Below are positions 13,141 through 13,304 of a DNA stretch of 13,304 nt, in pieces. The translations under genes were made by a program, and so were the position numbers. The stretch lies in contig JAGBBE010000173.1 in assembly GCA_017938645.1 (NCBI GenBank), positions 1 through 13,304 on the forward strand, written 5' to 3'. How positions within the stretch are numbered: the first letter of the stretch is position 1; every line of letters begins with the position of its first letter. A model generated the notes under the pieces. The model ran no database searches. It saw only the letters and a list, made by a program, of their open reading frames with translations, and was not told where the DNA came from. The stretch is from Clostridia bacterium. Its GTDB lineage: Bacteria; Bacillota_A; Clostridia; Christensenellales; Aristaeellaceae.

Positions 13141-13165
13141 AAACGCCAGCATTACGCTGGCGTTT
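13141..13165 (+). terminator. Terminator hairpin after the sugar regulator
   Basis: A perfect 10-bp stem, AAACGCCAGC (13141-13150) with its complement (13156-13165), and a 5-base loop ATTAC. The T-run is short and within the stem, so strength is uncertain. The 116 bases between the regulator stop and this hairpin hold nothing I recognise. Confidence 0.62.
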
Positions 13166-13174
13166 CAGATTGTC

Positions 13175-13203
13175 AAAAAAGGTCGCAAGCAGCGGCCTTT
13201 TTT
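13175..13203. terminator. Strong bidirectional intrinsic terminator ahead of the transposase gene
   Basis: AAAAAAGG plus TCGC (13175-13186) pairs with GCGG plus CCTTTTTT (13192-13203), with one G-T pair, around AAGCA. The stem is flanked by A and T runs, so it works in both directions. It lies 26 bases before the transposase start, and may shield the transposase from outside transcription. Confidence 0.78.
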
Positions 13204-13229
13204 GGTATATATAGAAGCAGGTGATGATA

Positions 13230-13304
13230 ATGCTGAAAAAGGAAATGGAACAGCGTCAAGCAATCGAAATGCTGAGTACCGATATGCTCGTACCCAAGGA
13301 TCAT
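13230..13304 (+). CDS. Start of a probable IS1182-family transposase (cut by window edge)
   Basis: Twenty-five residues are visible. MEQRQAIEMLSTDMLVPKDH (from residue 6) closely follows the N-terminus of IS1182-type DDE transposases, which I recall as a short lead, then a conserved LVPxDHLLRKI. AGGTGA lies before the ATG at 13230. An internal ATG at 13245 is a possible alternative start. The catalytic domain is outside the window, so whether the element is intact is unknown. The left terminal repeat is probably within about 13130-13215, but I cannot fix it without the right end. Confidence 0.76.
   Translation, partial: MLKKEMEQRQAIEMLSTDMLVPKDH

Overview
The window looks like a chromosome segment from an anaerobic, probably gut-associated Bacillota of class Clostridia. 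This is inferred from strong GGAGG-type ribosome binding sites, a Crp/Fnr regulator of the clostridial kind, an LplABC-type oligosaccharide transporter with no ATPase gene beside it, and mobile-element proteins typical of that class. I cannot name the species.

Layout from left to right. (1) 1-276 (-): the N-terminal part of a Crp/Fnr regulator with a well-formed promoter. (2) 317-3996 (-): a defence cassette of an Xre-type regulator, mcrB (AAA+ GTPase with an EVE/PUA-like modified-base reader), mcrC (PD-(D/E)xK nuclease) and possibly an unlisted cysteine-rich mini-protein of 46 residues. The regulator, mcrB and mcrC overlap or nearly overlap (TAATG, GTGA) and share one promoter with a palindrome between -35 and -10. 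(3) 3997-4553: a 557-base stretch with no convincing gene but dense structure: a 52-base hairpin, two intrinsic terminators, a displaced 3' end of a serine-type tRNA gene (an att core) and a cluster of GTCAA repeats. (4) 4554-6937: a small mobile-element module. A ribbon-helix-helix regulator is divergent from a short protein resembling the tail of YqaJ recombinases; then follow an ArdC-like antirestriction protein and a serine resolvase with three palindromes arranged like a res site. (5) 7075-11613 (-): a carbohydrate uptake operon (two permeases, a solute-binding protein, an alpha/beta-hydrolase esterase). (6) 11882-13024 (+): its divergent regulator, with a LacI-like sensor domain and a helix-turn-helix at the C-terminus. 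(7) 13230-13304 (+): the start of a probable IS1182-family transposase, preceded by two terminators.

How the parts fit. The tRNA fragment followed by a native-looking terminator shows that an element integrated here. Its 5' side does not continue into a tRNA, so the element lies to the right (ArdC/resolvase side) and mcrBC lies on the chromosomal side. A restriction system specific for modified DNA thus sits next to an element carrying an antirestriction protein. No integrase and no reconstituted tRNA are visible, so the element is either decayed or extends in a way this window does not show. The sugar operon and its divergent regulator form an ordinary catabolic locus, probably for acylated plant or host glycans.

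The least ordinary items are three related 16-bp palindromes covering a divergent promoter pair, the res-like array, the domain-inverted LacI/LuxR-like regulator, the stand-alone YqaJ-tail protein, and the cysteine-rich mini-ORF beside mcrC.
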